A stretch of DNA of 64,000 bases from Pedobacter sp. B4-66 (GTDB lineage Bacteria; Bacteroidota; Bacteroidia; Sphingobacteriales; Sphingobacteriaceae): NCBI RefSeq assembly GCF_018492665.1, contig NZ_JAFVME010000001.1, positions 558,001 to 622,000 on the forward strand. The letters are read 5' to 3'. The position numbers and the translations under genes were made by a program. Numbering within the stretch: the first letter of the stretch is position 1; each line of letters starts with the position of its first letter. Under the pieces are notes generated by a model. The model had not been told where the DNA came from, ran no database searches, and saw only the letters and a program-made list of their open reading frames with translations. Positions 53,348-62,525 of the stretch are shown piece by piece.

Positions 53348-54517
53348 ATGAGTAAGAGAGATTTTTATGATGTACTTGGTGTAACCAAAAGCGCATCTGC
53401 CGAAGAGATTAAGAAGGCTTATCGTAAACTAGCCATCAAATTTCACCCTGATAAAAACCCTGGTGATAAAGCTGCCGAAGATAACTTTAAGGAAGCTGCA
53501 GAGGCTTACGAGATTTTAAGTAATCAGGAAAAGAAACAACGTTATGACCATTATGGTCATGCCGGTGTAGGTGGTGCTTCTAACGGCGGTGGATATGGCG
53601 GTGGCGGCATGAACATGGAAGATATCTTCAGTCAGTTTGGAGATATTTTTGGTGGTGGAGGTGGCAGCCCTTTTGAAAGCTTCTTTGGCGGTGGCCAACA
53701 GCAGTCGAGAGGCGGCCGTCGTGTAGCTAAAGGAACTAACCTGCGCATCAAAGTAAAACTTACTCTTGAAGAAATTGCCAACGGCACAGAGAAAAAAATA
53801 AAAGTAAATAAACAAATTAGCTGTAAACCATGCGACGGGACAGGAGCAAAAGATCGTTCGTCTGTAAGTACATGTAAAACATGCGGTGGAAGCGGTGCAG
53901 TGCGCAGAGTAACCAATACTATTCTTGGTCAGATGCAAACTACCTCTACCTGCCCTACTTGTAATGGTAGCGGTCAGCAGATCACAGCTAAATGTACATC
54001 TTGTCATGGCGAAGGTATTGTTCGTGGCGAAGAAACCATTACCATTAACATCCCTGCCGGTGTAAGTGATGGCATGCAGTTAAGCATGAGTGGAAAAGGT
54101 AATGCTGCCCCTAGCGGTGGTATTCCGGGCGATTTAATCATCCTGATTGAAGAGATCCCTCACGAAACTTTAAAACGCGAAGGAAACAACGTAGTTTATG
54201 ATTTACATGTTTCTATCATCGATGCAGCATTAGGCTACAGTGCCGAAGTGCCAACAATTGATGGTAAAGCAAAAATCAAAATTGAACCAGGTACCCAAAG
54301 CGGAAAACTATTGCGCTTAAAAGGTAAAGGTATTCCTGAAATTAATTCATACCACAGAGGTGATGAAATTATTCATGTAAACATCTGGACACCAAAAGCA
54401 TTAAGCTCTGAAGAAAGAAGCATGCTTGAAAAATTAAGAGAGTCTCCTAATTTTAAACCGCAACCTGGTAAGCACGACAAAAGTTTCTTCGAGAAGATGA
54501 AAGAATATTTCGAGTAA
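53348..54517 (+). CDS. dnaJ: Chaperone protein DnaJ
   Basis: A 389-residue type I DnaJ. J domain 1-70 with HPD ([14 protein letters not shown]), a Gly/Phe-rich linker (about 75-125), then the zinc-binding region with four CxxCxGxG motifs: [24 protein letters not shown] and CTSCHGEG. The two substrate-binding C-terminal beta domains follow. It delivers unfolded clients to DnaK. It is 4 bases after grpE and ends before a hairpin terminator. Confidence 0.98.
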   Translation: MSKRDFYDVLGVTKSASAEEIKKAYRKLAIKFHPDKNPGDKAAEDNFKEAAEAYEILSNQEKKQRYDHYGHAGVGGASNGGGYGGGGMNMEDIFSQFGDIFGGGGGSPFESFFGGGQQQSRGGRRVAKGTNLRIKVKLTLEEIANGTEKKIKVNKQISCKPCDGTGAKDRSSVSTCKTCGGSGAVRRVTNTILGQMQTTSTCPTCNGSGQQITAKCTSCHGEGIVRGEETITINIPAGVSDGMQLSMSGKGNAAPSGGIPGDLIILIEEIPHETLKREGNNVVYDLHVSIIDAALGYSAEVPTIDGKAKIKIEPGTQSGKLLRLKGKGIPEINSYHRGDEIIHVNIWTPKALSSEERSMLEKLRESPNFKPQPGKHDKSFFEKMKEYFE

Positions 54518-54540
54518 TAAATAATTAATCTTTTTTATAA

Positions 54541-54567
54541 AAAGCCGCCCAAATTTGGACGGCTTTT
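54541..54567 (+). terminator. Intrinsic terminator after dnaJ
   Basis: AAAGCCG pairs with CGGCTTT, with CC/GG and AAA/TTT inner pairs around a single mismatch, followed by TTTTTT. It lies 24 bases beyond the dnaJ stop and closes the grpE-dnaJ unit. Confidence 0.85.
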
Positions 54568-54649
54568 TTGTTGCGTCACAATTTATTATTTTTCGGTGTG
54601 TTGCACTACCTACTTTAAATTCAACAACACATTAAAATAAACTATAAAT

Positions 54650-55585
54650 TTGACAGCAAATAAATCTTTGATGAGAGCTGCAGTTATAGACCTTGGTACA
54701 AATACATTTCACCTAATCATAGCAGATATATCTGCTTCAGATGTTAAAATAATTTATAAAACCAACGTACCTGTCAGGCTTGGACAAGGACGCATAAACG
54801 AAAACATTATCATCCCAGAAGCTTTTAACCGTGGAGTTGAAACATTAAAGACTTTTAAACAGGAAATTGAAAAACATCAAGTTCAACAAACACTGGCAAT
54901 TGCCACTTCGGCAGTAAGGAGTGCTGCCAATGGGAGCGACTTTGTTAAAGCTGCAAAGCAAGAAGCTGGCATCAGCATAGAGGTTGTGGACGGCGACAAA
55001 GAGGCCGAATACATTTACAAAGGGGTAAAAGCCACAGGAGTAATCAATGGTACATCATTGATTATGGATATCGGAGGAGGCAGCACTGAATTTATTATCT
55101 GCGATCATCAAAAACTGTTATGGAAAAAAAGCTATAACATAGGCGCTGCCAGATTAATGCAGGCTTACTTCAATTCTGATCCAATTAGCGAACAAGATAA
55201 AACTGCCATCATTAATCATTTAGATAATGAATTAGGCGATTTAAAACAGGCTTGTACATCTTTTAAACCTAATCATTTAGTAGGATCAGCAGGGGCTTTT
55301 GAGACCTTTGCAGGCATGATTTTAAAAGGAACAGATATAAAAAACACTAAATCTGCACCTATTGAAATTACAGCATATAAAAACCTGTCCGAAAAACTGA
55401 TTACCTCCACCCATGCAGAGCGAGAAAACATGCCTGATCTGATAAAATTAAGGGTAGATATGATTGTTATTGCCGCCATTCTTACCAACTACATTGTATC
55501 CATGTCGGGTATTAAACAGATAAGCTTATCTACTTTTGACCTGAAAATGGGTGTCCTATATTCACTGTCAGAATTAAAATCCTGA
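54650..55585 (+). CDS. ppx: Ppx/GppA family exopolyphosphatase
   Basis: A 311-residue actin-fold phosphatase, short single-domain form. Motifs: AAVIDLGTNTFHLIIADI (phosphate loop 1), IATSAVRSAANG, DGDKEAEYIYKGVKA, and MDIGGGSTEFIICD (phosphate loop 2). It degrades polyphosphate or pppGpp. The frame opens at TTG 54650; ATG 54671 (MRAAVIDLG) is an equally plausible start. The 3' end overlaps the convergent maf gene by 12 bases. Confidence 0.9.
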   Translation: MTANKSLMRAAVIDLGTNTFHLIIADISASDVKIIYKTNVPVRLGQGRINENIIIPEAFNRGVETLKTFKQEIEKHQVQQTLAIATSAVRSAANGSDFVKAAKQEAGISIEVVDGDKEAEYIYKGVKATGVINGTSLIMDIGGGSTEFIICDHQKLLWKKSYNIGAARLMQAYFNSDPISEQDKTAIINHLDNELGDLKQACTSFKPNHLVGSAGAFETFAGMILKGTDIKNTKSAPIEITAYKNLSEKLITSTHAERENMPDLIKLRVDMIVIAAILTNYIVSMSGIKQISLSTFDLKMGVLYSLSELKS

Positions 55586-56143
55586 CAAAGCTTTATATAA
55601 CTTTTCTGTTGGCAAACCCATCACATTAGTATAAGAACCAATAATTCTCTCTACTGCAACTAAACCTATCCAATCCTGAATACCATAAGCACCGGCTTTA
55701 TCAAAAGGATTAAAATTGGCGATGTAATAAGCAATTTGCTCAGCTGTAAGCGGATTAAAGAACACCTCTGTAACATCGTAAAAGGAATGCATTTTACCCG
55801 CGTGTGCAATGCTTACACCTGTATACACCTGATGATTTGTGCCCGATAGCTTAGTTAACATTTCAGTAGCATGAGTTACATCCTCAGGTTTACCCAATAT
55901 TTCGTTGTTGTAAGCAACAATGGTATCGGCAGTAATCACAATGCTATCATTACTGTCATCTGCAAAAGCTGCTGCCTTTTTTTCAGCAATATAAATCGCA
56001 ATTTCTGCTGGCAGTAAATCTTCAGGATAGCTTTCATCAACCTCTTTTAAAACTACTTTAAAATCAAGGTCCATCGATTTCATTAGTTCTTGTCGGCGTG
56101 GAGATTTTGAGGCGAGTATTATTGGAAGTGTCTGCTTATACAT
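55574..56143 (-). CDS. maf: Maf family nucleotide pyrophosphatase
   Basis: 189 residues. Start LPIILASKSPRRQELM is the Maf signature, with EVDESYPEDL, ITADTIVAYNNEILGKP and the DKAGAYGIQDWIG motif near the C-terminus. The family hydrolyses dTTP, UTP and modified nucleotides, thereby sanitising the pool. It is followed by a convergent ppx. The upstream Spy-like gene is 85 bases away. Confidence 0.95.
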   Translation of the reverse strand: MYKQTLPIILASKSPRRQELMKSMDLDFKVVLKEVDESYPEDLLPAEIAIYIAEKKAAAFADDSNDSIVITADTIVAYNNEILGKPEDVTHATEMLTKLSGTNHQVYTGVSIAHAGKMHSFYDVTEVFFNPLTAEQIAYYIANFNPFDKAGAYGIQDWIGLVAVERIIGSYTNVMGLPTEKLYKALSGF

Positions 56144-56227
56144 ATTTAAAATTTGCTCAAAAATAACAAAAGCGACTGGATGCCGCTTCTATTATTTTAA
56201 ATGTTTTTACAATTACCAAATACCGTC

Positions 56228-56632
56228 TTACTGGCCACCGCCATTACCCTCAGCCCTTTTTTTCATTGCTTCTTTTCTTTCTTCTTTCCAGGTAGTGTAA
56301 GCTTTTTTCTGATCGTCGTTTAATAGTGCTGTAACTTTAACATCACTTTCCTCATTAGATTTTTTCATTGCGGCTCTCATTGCATCCCTATCTCCTGATG
56401 CATCAGCACGCAGTTTTTTCATTGCCGTTGCTTGCTCCAAATAAATCGCAGAAACTTTAGTTTGCTGATCTTCTGTAAGGTTTAGTTTTTTGGTAAGCAT
56501 TTCGGTATTCCGTTTTGCTCTTTCCTCAGGTGTACCCATTCCCCTACGACCATCTTTTCCTTGATCTTGTTGTGCTTGTGCAAATGTTATTACACTAAAT
56601 AACAATCCGCAGATAATCATTAATTTTTTCAT
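56228..56632 (-). CDS. Small periplasmic Spy/LTXXQ-like protein
   Basis: 134 residues with a Sec signal peptide (MKKLMIICGLLFSVITFAQAQ). The mature part is highly charged and helical, with the LNLTEDQQTKV motif resembling the LTxxQ repeats of Spy/CpxP, and ALLNDDQKKAYTTWKEERK as a second copy. Spy-type proteins are periplasmic ATP-independent chaperones. The tail GNGGGQ is flexible. Similar small secreted proteins in Bacteroidetes are often called DUF4890; function is not proven. Confidence 0.7.
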   Translation of the reverse strand: MKKLMIICGLLFSVITFAQAQQDQGKDGRRGMGTPEERAKRNTEMLTKKLNLTEDQQTKVSAIYLEQATAMKKLRADASGDRDAMRAAMKKSNEESDVKVTALLNDDQKKAYTTWKEERKEAMKKRAEGNGGGQ

Positions 56633-56752
56633 ACTCTTTTACAGTTGTTTTAAATGGTTGTAAAGCTATTTAGCTTCGGTTTTGTAAAAGATTAGAGAAC
56701 AAACCCATTAATAGGTTTAATCTAACTTGCGTAACATAGTTGTTGCAGATTA

Positions 56753-57280
56753 TTACTTACCTGAATCGGCTGCTGAGGGGTTCTCATCGAACCATTTTTC
56801 TTGTACTTTAAGTACTTTTTCAACAATATCACGAACTGCTGTTTTGCCTCCAGAGTACGGAGAAACATATTCTGATATTGCTTTTATTTCGGGAACAGCA
56901 TCTGATGGGCAGGTTGGCAGCCCTACCAATTGCATTACTTTAAGATCGGGAATATCATCACCCATGTACAATACTTCGCTGGCGCTGATATCGTATTTTG
57001 CTAAAAGAGAATTGAATACTGCTACCTTATCAGAAACACCCAAAAACACTTCTGTAATACCTAAACCTTCAAAACGCCTCTGCATCGCTAATCCACGACC
57101 TCCAGATATGATACAAATAAGGTATCCTCTTTTTACGGCCAGCTGTAAAGCATAGCCGTCTTTAATATTAAATGTGCGCAGAAACTCTCCACTATCTGAG
57201 GCAATAATATCACCATTAGTGAGCACACCATCCACATCAAAAATGAGAGTGGTAATAGTTTTGAGTTTCTGCAGGAACAT
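56753..57280 (-). CDS. kdsC: KDO 8-phosphate phosphatase KdsC-type HAD hydrolase
   Basis: A 175-residue HAD phosphatase: nucleophile motif LIFDVDGVLTNGDI (DxDxV, about 15-20), GYALQLAVKRGYLICIISGGRG (motif II), and MGDDIPDLKVM (motif IV). It lacks a cap domain, as in KdsC. It makes KDO for lipopolysaccharide inner core. iscX ends 6 bases upstream of its start, so it is in the envelope/Fe-S cluster transcribed on the minus strand. Confidence 0.93.
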   Translation of the reverse strand: MFLQKLKTITTLIFDVDGVLTNGDIIASDSGEFLRTFNIKDGYALQLAVKRGYLICIISGGRGLAMQRRFEGLGITEVFLGVSDKVAVFNSLLAKYDISASEVLYMGDDIPDLKVMQLVGLPTCPSDAVPEIKAISEYVSPYSGGKTAVRDIVEKVLKVQEKWFDENPSAADSGK

Positions 57281-57286
57281 ATCTTA

Positions 57287-57529
57287 TTAATCCTGGTTAT
57301 CTCTCCATTCATAAACCCAGGCCGACTGGATTTGCTCCAGGTGACCTTCACTACTTTCTTCTCTGGTGCCTTTAAAATTAGGTAATTCTAATACCCATTC
57401 TATTAACTCAGTAAATCTGATACGGTATATTTTGGCTTCGTTAAAATCGTCACCAAATTTCTCATATAACTCCTGGGCAATATCCTCATGGTCATTCCAG
57501 TATATTGGTAAAGCAAATTTATCCTGCAT
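57287..57529 (-). CDS. iscX: Fe-S assembly protein IscX
   Basis: An 80-residue acidic protein: YWNDHEDIAQELYEKFGDDFNEAKIYRIRFTELIEWV and a C-terminal GHLEQIQSAWVYEW match the IscX fold, which binds IscS and iron and modulates cluster assembly. It follows the Isc-type ferredoxin after 28 bases. The pair looks like a remnant of the isc cluster, whose other members (iscS, iscU) are not in the window; hscB is at 1.5 kb. Confidence 0.88.
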   Translation of the reverse strand: MQDKFALPIYWNDHEDIAQELYEKFGDDFNEAKIYRIRFTELIEWVLELPNFKGTREESSEGHLEQIQSAWVYEWRDNQD

Positions 57530-57557
57530 GTTTTCTGTATAATTTATTGATTTATTA

Positions 57558-57890
57558 TTAGTGACCTAAAAATTCTGATTGATCAGGAATGGTTACTTCT
57601 ATGTCGCCATCTATAACAACACACTGGCATCCTAACCTCGAAGTAATTCTTGGACGAACAGCTCTGTCTATAAAATCTTCTTCTTTATCAGAGATTTCCT
57701 GGATATTATCCATGCCTTTTAATACGTAAACATGACATGTACTGCAGCCACATACTCCGCCACAGTTGTGTTGTAACTCTATTCCGTGATCTAAACAAGC
57801 ATCAAGTACCGACTCACCACCTACAATAGGCAATTCGATTGGTTCTTTTCCTTGCTCTTCAAAATTTATCTTTAATTTAAAAATACTCAT
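57558..57890 (-). CDS. fdx: 2Fe-2S ferredoxin (Isc-type)
   Basis: About 110 residues starting MSIFKLKINFEEQG at ATG 57890; an in-frame TTG at 57902 would add MDTI and is not needed. Cluster motif: HNCGGVCGCSTCHVYV, with a fourth Cys in RLGCQCVV. The adrenodoxin-type spacing C-x5-C-x2-C-x36-C fits the Isc ferredoxin that donates electrons for Fe-S assembly. iscX follows after 28 bases. Confidence 0.9.
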   Translation of the reverse strand: MSIFKLKINFEEQGKEPIELPIVGGESVLDACLDHGIELQHNCGGVCGCSTCHVYVLKGMDNIQEISDKEEDFIDRAVRPRITSRLGCQCVVIDGDIEVTIPDQSEFLGH

Positions 57891-57930
57891 AATTGTGTCC
57901 AAAAATAAGCACCAAAAACGGCATTTGTAA

Positions 57931-58692
57931 CTATAAATGTGTTTTTTTAATGCTTTTACTTAAAGTTTGATAGATTTCTTTTAATTCAGGCATACTAATC
58001 AGTAAATCCTGATGTTTAATCATTGTCTGTTCATCATTCCGAACAGCAGGACCTGTTTGTACATTTATTGGTAATTCGGTCTGCACCTTTAAGGCTGTCT
58101 CCATAATTAGTGGTTTAAGCATCTCAAAATCGAGCTCAAAATGTTCCACTATTTTATCACTTAATGTGTAAAGATGGTTCACAAAATTACATGCAAACAC
58201 TGCAGCTAAATGCAATATCTTTCTTTTCTCACTGTTCACCTCATAAACCGGAGAAGTGAGTTGATTTGCTACTTTTTTTAATACTTCTAAAGATGCTGCA
58301 TTTCTTGCTTCTATACACAACGGAACATTTGCAAAATCAATTGGCTTTGCTTTAGAGAAAGTTTGCAAAGGATATAAAACACCGTAGTTTTTTAGGGCTG
58401 ACAAAGCATCTATTGCTGTAGCTCCCGACGTATGGACTACCAGTCCGTTTACATCTTTTAAACTTTCAGACACCGTTGAAATGGCATCATCCTTTACTGC
58501 AATAACATATAAATCGGCCGAAGGATCAATGTCTTTCAGATTAGAAATAGCAATCGAATCTGTAATTTTAGCCAGCTCGGTTGCATTGATTAAATCTCTA
58601 CTCCAAATCTGAATCAGATCTGCCCCTTTTGCTTTTAAAGCATAAGCCAAATGCGTTGCCACATTACCAGAACCAATACAGACTACTTTCAT
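57931..58692 (-). CDS. Rossmann-like and DUF2520 domain protein
   Basis: 253 residues. N-terminal Rossmann fold (KVVCIGSGNVATHLAYALKAKG, GxGNxA at about 7-12) and C-terminal DUF2520 helical part (KRKILHLAAVFACNFVNHLYTLSDKIV). It looks like a 6-phosphogluconate-dehydrogenase-type reductase of unknown substrate. It overlaps the ccmF gene by one base, indicating coupling, and precedes the fdx-iscX-kdsC genes. Confidence 0.85.
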   Translation of the reverse strand: MKVVCIGSGNVATHLAYALKAKGADLIQIWSRDLINATELAKITDSIAISNLKDIDPSADLYVIAVKDDAISTVSESLKDVNGLVVHTSGATAIDALSALKNYGVLYPLQTFSKAKPIDFANVPLCIEARNAASLEVLKKVANQLTSPVYEVNSEKRKILHLAAVFACNFVNHLYTLSDKIVEHFELDFEMLKPLIMETALKVQTELPINVQTGPAVRNDEQTMIKHQDLLISMPELKEIYQTLSKSIKKTHL

Positions 58693-61163
58693 TAAACAGT
58701 TTTAACTTCTTTTTGTCTTCTGAAAATTGAGATTACAAATCCTACAACCATTACAATGGTACCAATCCAATACAAATTGATGTAAGGGAATTCGATAGAT
58801 TTGAAAACAACCCAATCCTTAGCTTGCTGAGGTTTTTCGTAAACCTGCAATTGTACCTTTCCTTGTTCTGGAATTACTTTTGTAAACCTCACCCTTAATC
58901 CTAATTCATCAATATTACGGGCAAAGTCGAACACGTTATTTCCTTTTACCAGGAAGATAGGTTCAGTTTTATATATTTTACCGTTTACGTCTACTTCAAT
59001 TGGCATACCAACAGCTAAATCTTTAGGGCCTAACACTAAATCTTTTGCTTGTGGTTTTGGGTTTAGTGCTTTCACCGTAAGAACACCGCTGCTAGTATGC
59101 AGGGTATCACCAACGCTCACAGTCACAATTCTTGGAGCTTTATAATTCTCCTCTTCGCTGTGGCCTTCATGATCCTCATGCTCTTTATCTTCTTTCAAAG
59201 GAGCACTGGTAACGTGAGTGTAAATATCGTAAGTTAAATAATGCTTAGTATCCGGCGAAGCGATAAGTCCCATTTTTTCATTCGACTGAATATGTGGATT
59301 TACTTCAAAATCTTCTTTTACCTTACCTGTCTCTTCGTCATAAACCTTAAAGTTTAATTTGTAGAAAGTATTTGGAGCAACAGTAGTATCACTAATATAG
59401 GTAACAGTGTATTTACCCATTTTCTTTGGCTCATTTTTGTAAAGCACAATGTTCTCTCCGGGTTTTTCGGCCTTTTCAAAATCCTTAACAGGAATAAAGT
59501 TTGTGGCGTTTAAAGAGATAGGCTTGTTGGTTGCAGCAGCCACTAAAGCACCTAACAACAACAAGGCAAAACCGATGTGTGCAACCGCTGCGCCTACTAA
59601 TTTACGTTTACCTCCAAAGGCTTGTCCAAGAATTTTTGCGTTAGAAATTACTGCAAAAACACAGCTGAAAGTAAGCAAAATATACATCAGGTTGTGATAT
59701 ACATTGGTGATGTACACAAAACCCGCAGTAATTACCAGCGAGAAAATTACCGTGGCTGCAAGGCCACTGTAGAATTTACGGATGTCAGTTCTTTTGTATT
59801 TCATGAACTGGGTAAATCCTGATATAATCGTTACTAAAATAGCAAACGGGGCCTGCCATTGGTTATAATATTTAATAGCGTCTATAGGAGGCGCAAAGTT
59901 GGTTCCAAATGCAGCATTAAACACCGGCACCGAAGTAGAGAAAATTACTTGAATACAAGCCACCGTAATTACAAGCGAACCGATAAACATCCAGAATTCC
60001 CTTGAATAAGTTTCTTCATCCTTGTTGGTAATTGGCAACTCTTTCCATCTTACAATTAGTAAAATTACAGGGATTGCCAAAAAGACAACATTATATAATA
60101 TAAGGTGACCAAACATGCCCAGATCAGTAAATGAGTGCACAGATGTTTCACCCAAAATACCACTTCTGGTAAGGAATGAAGCATAAAGCACTAACACAAA
60201 ACTGATGAAGATTAATACAATTGCAGTGAAGAACGCATGCCCAGTATTCTTAAAGGCAATCATTACGTGTACACCCGCAATAAGGGTTAACCAAGGAATA
60301 ATAGAGGCATTTTCTACAGGATCCCAAGCCCAGAAACCACCAAAATTTAGTGCTTCGTATGCCCAGAACGACCCCATAATGATACCCGTTCCCAAAATCA
60401 TTACTGCAAACAAAGCCCATGGCATTGCAGGTTTTACCCACTCTTTATACTTCTTTTGCCATAATCCTGCAATTCCATAAGCAAATGGAACAATCATACT
60501 AGCAAACCCTAAAAACAAGGTTGGTGGGTGGATAACCATCCAATAATTTTGAAGTAACGGGTTTAATCCACGTCCGTCTACTATAAATTTAAGGTAATTT
60601 TTAAAATTCTCAGGATCAGCAAATACAACCGGCGCCATCGCCTTAATGTCTAAAGCATCTCTTAAAAGGATAAAAGGTGAGCTGCCTATTCTTTCGCCAA
60701 ATACTTGAACTCCTAACAACATTGAAGTTAAAAATGCTTGTGAGAAAGCAACTGTAGTCATTACTCCATTTTCCCAGCTCTTTGCTTTCCATATTAATAT
60801 TACGCCTAGCAATGATTGCCAAAACGCCCAGAGCCAAAAGCTTCCCTCCTGTCCTTCCCAGAATGCTGATACGATATAATAAACCGGCAGTGCTTTTGAA
60901 GAGTGTGACCAAACGTAATAATATTCGTTGTAATGATTTAAGATTAGGAAAAACAGTGTGGCACCGATACCAATTACACTTACCCAGTTTATTAGAAATG
61001 AGATACGTCCGATACGTTTCCATGACTGATCTGCAAGGTCCTTATTTTGGGTTGCAAAAAAATAAGAGATAGTTGATAGTAAAGACGCCGCAAACGCTAA
61101 AACAATAAAAAATTGCCCGACTTTACCCGGAAGGAGGTTCTCTCCAATAAATTGTATATCCAT
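58692..61163 (-). CDS. ccsA: Cytochrome c maturation protein CcmF/CcsA-like
   Basis: An 823-residue integral membrane protein with at least 12 hydrophobic segments. It carries the haem-handling tryptophan-rich motif FWAYEALNFGGFWAWDPVENAS (about 250-275) and the conserved HPP (WMVIHPPTLF) and HSFTDLG His regions. The last third contains a periplasmic domain with a His/Glu-rich run (HEDHEGHSEEE, around residue 665). It ligates haem to apocytochromes. ccmE lies 5 bases upstream. Confidence 0.93.
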   Translation of the reverse strand: MDIQFIGENLLPGKVGQFFIVLAFAASLLSTISYFFATQNKDLADQSWKRIGRISFLINWVSVIGIGATLFFLILNHYNEYYYVWSHSSKALPVYYIVSAFWEGQEGSFWLWAFWQSLLGVILIWKAKSWENGVMTTVAFSQAFLTSMLLGVQVFGERIGSSPFILLRDALDIKAMAPVVFADPENFKNYLKFIVDGRGLNPLLQNYWMVIHPPTLFLGFASMIVPFAYGIAGLWQKKYKEWVKPAMPWALFAVMILGTGIIMGSFWAYEALNFGGFWAWDPVENASIIPWLTLIAGVHVMIAFKNTGHAFFTAIVLIFISFVLVLYASFLTRSGILGETSVHSFTDLGMFGHLILYNVVFLAIPVILLIVRWKELPITNKDEETYSREFWMFIGSLVITVACIQVIFSTSVPVFNAAFGTNFAPPIDAIKYYNQWQAPFAILVTIISGFTQFMKYKRTDIRKFYSGLAATVIFSLVITAGFVYITNVYHNLMYILLTFSCVFAVISNAKILGQAFGGKRKLVGAAVAHIGFALLLLGALVAAATNKPISLNATNFIPVKDFEKAEKPGENIVLYKNEPKKMGKYTVTYISDTTVAPNTFYKLNFKVYDEETGKVKEDFEVNPHIQSNEKMGLIASPDTKHYLTYDIYTHVTSAPLKEDKEHEDHEGHSEEENYKAPRIVTVSVGDTLHTSSGVLTVKALNPKPQAKDLVLGPKDLAVGMPIEVDVNGKIYKTEPIFLVKGNNVFDFARNIDELGLRVRFTKVIPEQGKVQLQVYEKPQQAKDWVVFKSIEFPYINLYWIGTIVMVVGFVISIFRRQKEVKTV

Positions 61164-61168
61164 TAAGA

Positions 61169-61579
61169 TTAATTGTATTTTTCCACTGTACCGTCCTTCT
61201 TGATCTCAACTAGATCGTTATTATATTTAGATGGACATTTCATGAGTATTTTAGAAGCGTAGAAGGTATCATCTTTCATTTTACCGATTAACACCAACTT
61301 TTCAGAGCGTTCAAAATCCTGAGGTTTTGTTCCGTTATAAACAACTTTATTAACACTACCTTTTTGGTCCTTCATGTAAAAAGCAAAGTGGTTGGCATCT
61401 TTTTTAGCATCGTAGTAAGTGCCCTTTTCTTTTTCCCAGTAACCCATTACGTGAAATTCCTTAGGATCTTTTGCAGCTTCAGTAAATGTAGAATAGCTAT
61501 TTGTATCTGCATTTAGGCTAACTAAAAAGCCTACACATATCGCTATCGTAATTAAACCAACAATTGCACTTTTTCTCAT
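61169..61579 (-). CDS. ccmE: Cytochrome c maturation haem chaperone CcmE, CxxxY variant
   Basis: 136 residues: N-terminal anchor (SAIVGLITIAICVGFLVSL), then an OB-fold with FTEAAKDPKEFHVMGYWEKEKG and KLVLIGKMKDDTFYASKILMKCPSKYN. In classical CcmE the covalent haem site is HxxxY; here it is C115-P-S-K-Y119, i.e. CxxxY, the form known from Desulfovibrio-type and archaeal variant System I. The His is absent in this region. It is transcribed directly before ccmF with 5 bases between them, and after msrA with 158 bases. Confidence 0.88.
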   Translation of the reverse strand: MRKSAIVGLITIAICVGFLVSLNADTNSYSTFTEAAKDPKEFHVMGYWEKEKGTYYDAKKDANHFAFYMKDQKGSVNKVVYNGTKPQDFERSEKLVLIGKMKDDTFYASKILMKCPSKYNNDLVEIKKDGTVEKYN

Positions 61580-61737
61580 GGTCGTAATAAAAATTAATTG
61601 AACCCTACAAAGATAAAAAATATAAGCACCTAAAGACCTTTAGCACTGTCCAATTCGGTATGATGACAGTTTATTGATAGTTCTCTGACAAAAAATGAGA
61701 TTATCAATGGATTAAACATAAAAAAGGCTTCTATTTT

Positions 61738-62403
61738 TTAGTCTTTGTATTCCGATTTTATGAGATAAGGCATAGTTTTTCTGAGTTTTAGCACCTTTTT
61801 ACGGGAAACATTTCGAATATATTGATCCCAGCTATTCTTCCTGTAATAATCCTGATGTTCAGTTTCGGCCGGATATATTATTTTAAACGGAACAACTTCG
61901 GTTACTACAGGCCTATTGTAACCATTCACTGAGTCAATTTTACTAATTAAGTTTTGAATTATTATTCGTTCTGAGTGTGTTCGATAAAAAGCGATCGAAC
62001 GATAATCAGAGCCCAGGTCTGGACCTTGCCCATTCTCTTGAGTAGGATCATGGGAATTAAAGAATGCTTCAGTTAGCTTCTCAAAGCTAATTATTTTAGG
62101 GTCGTAGTAGACCTGAACTGATTCGGCATGTCCAGTTGTTTTAGACAAAACCTCATCGTAATTTGGATTTGCTTTGGTGCCACCTGAATAACCACTGATT
62201 ACTTTATTTACACCTTTTAACTCCAGCATACATTCTTGCATTGCCCAAAAACAACCTCCGGCGTATGTTGCCACAGCTTCTCCTTTTTTCGCATCTGTTA
62301 TTACAGCAAACCCATCTTTCGTTTCTAATTTTTGTACATCATTACAGGCACAGAAAAAGGTAGTAAGTAGTATAAAAAAGATCACCTTAACTTTCATAAT
62401 CAA
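61738..62403 (-). CDS. msrA: Peptide methionine (S)-S-oxide reductase MsrA, lipoprotein form
   Basis: 221 residues with an N-terminal lipoprotein signal (VIFFILLTTFFCAC) followed by the MsrA domain: YAGGCFWAMQECM (catalytic Cys in GCFW), GVNKVISGYSGGTKANPNYDEV, TGHAESVQVYYDP, DPTQENGQGPDLGSDYRSIAFY and ETEHQDYYRKN. It repairs oxidised methionine, here in the envelope because of the signal. A 122-base gap with a terminator separates it from gdh. Confidence 0.93.
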   Translation of the reverse strand: MIMKVKVIFFILLTTFFCACNDVQKLETKDGFAVITDAKKGEAVATYAGGCFWAMQECMLELKGVNKVISGYSGGTKANPNYDEVLSKTTGHAESVQVYYDPKIISFEKLTEAFFNSHDPTQENGQGPDLGSDYRSIAFYRTHSERIIIQNLISKIDSVNGYNRPVVTEVVPFKIIYPAETEHQDYYRKNSWDQYIRNVSRKKVLKLRKTMPYLIKSEYKD

Positions 62404-62476
62404 ACTTTATGCAATATACGTGCACAATATCATTTTGATTTTCGTACCAGCTTTAATAGCAAACAGATGACAAAAA

Positions 62477-62505
62477 AATCCGTATCACTTGATGTGATAC
62501 GGATT
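62477..62505 (-). terminator. Intrinsic terminator after gdh
   Basis: A perfect 12-bp stem (62477-62488 with 62494-62505, AATCCGTATCAC) with a 5-nt loop. On the minus strand the hairpin is followed by a T7 tract (62472-62478). It lies 21 bases past the glutamate dehydrogenase stop. Confidence 0.9.
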
Positions 62506-62525
62506 AAAATACGTCTTTTTAAGCC

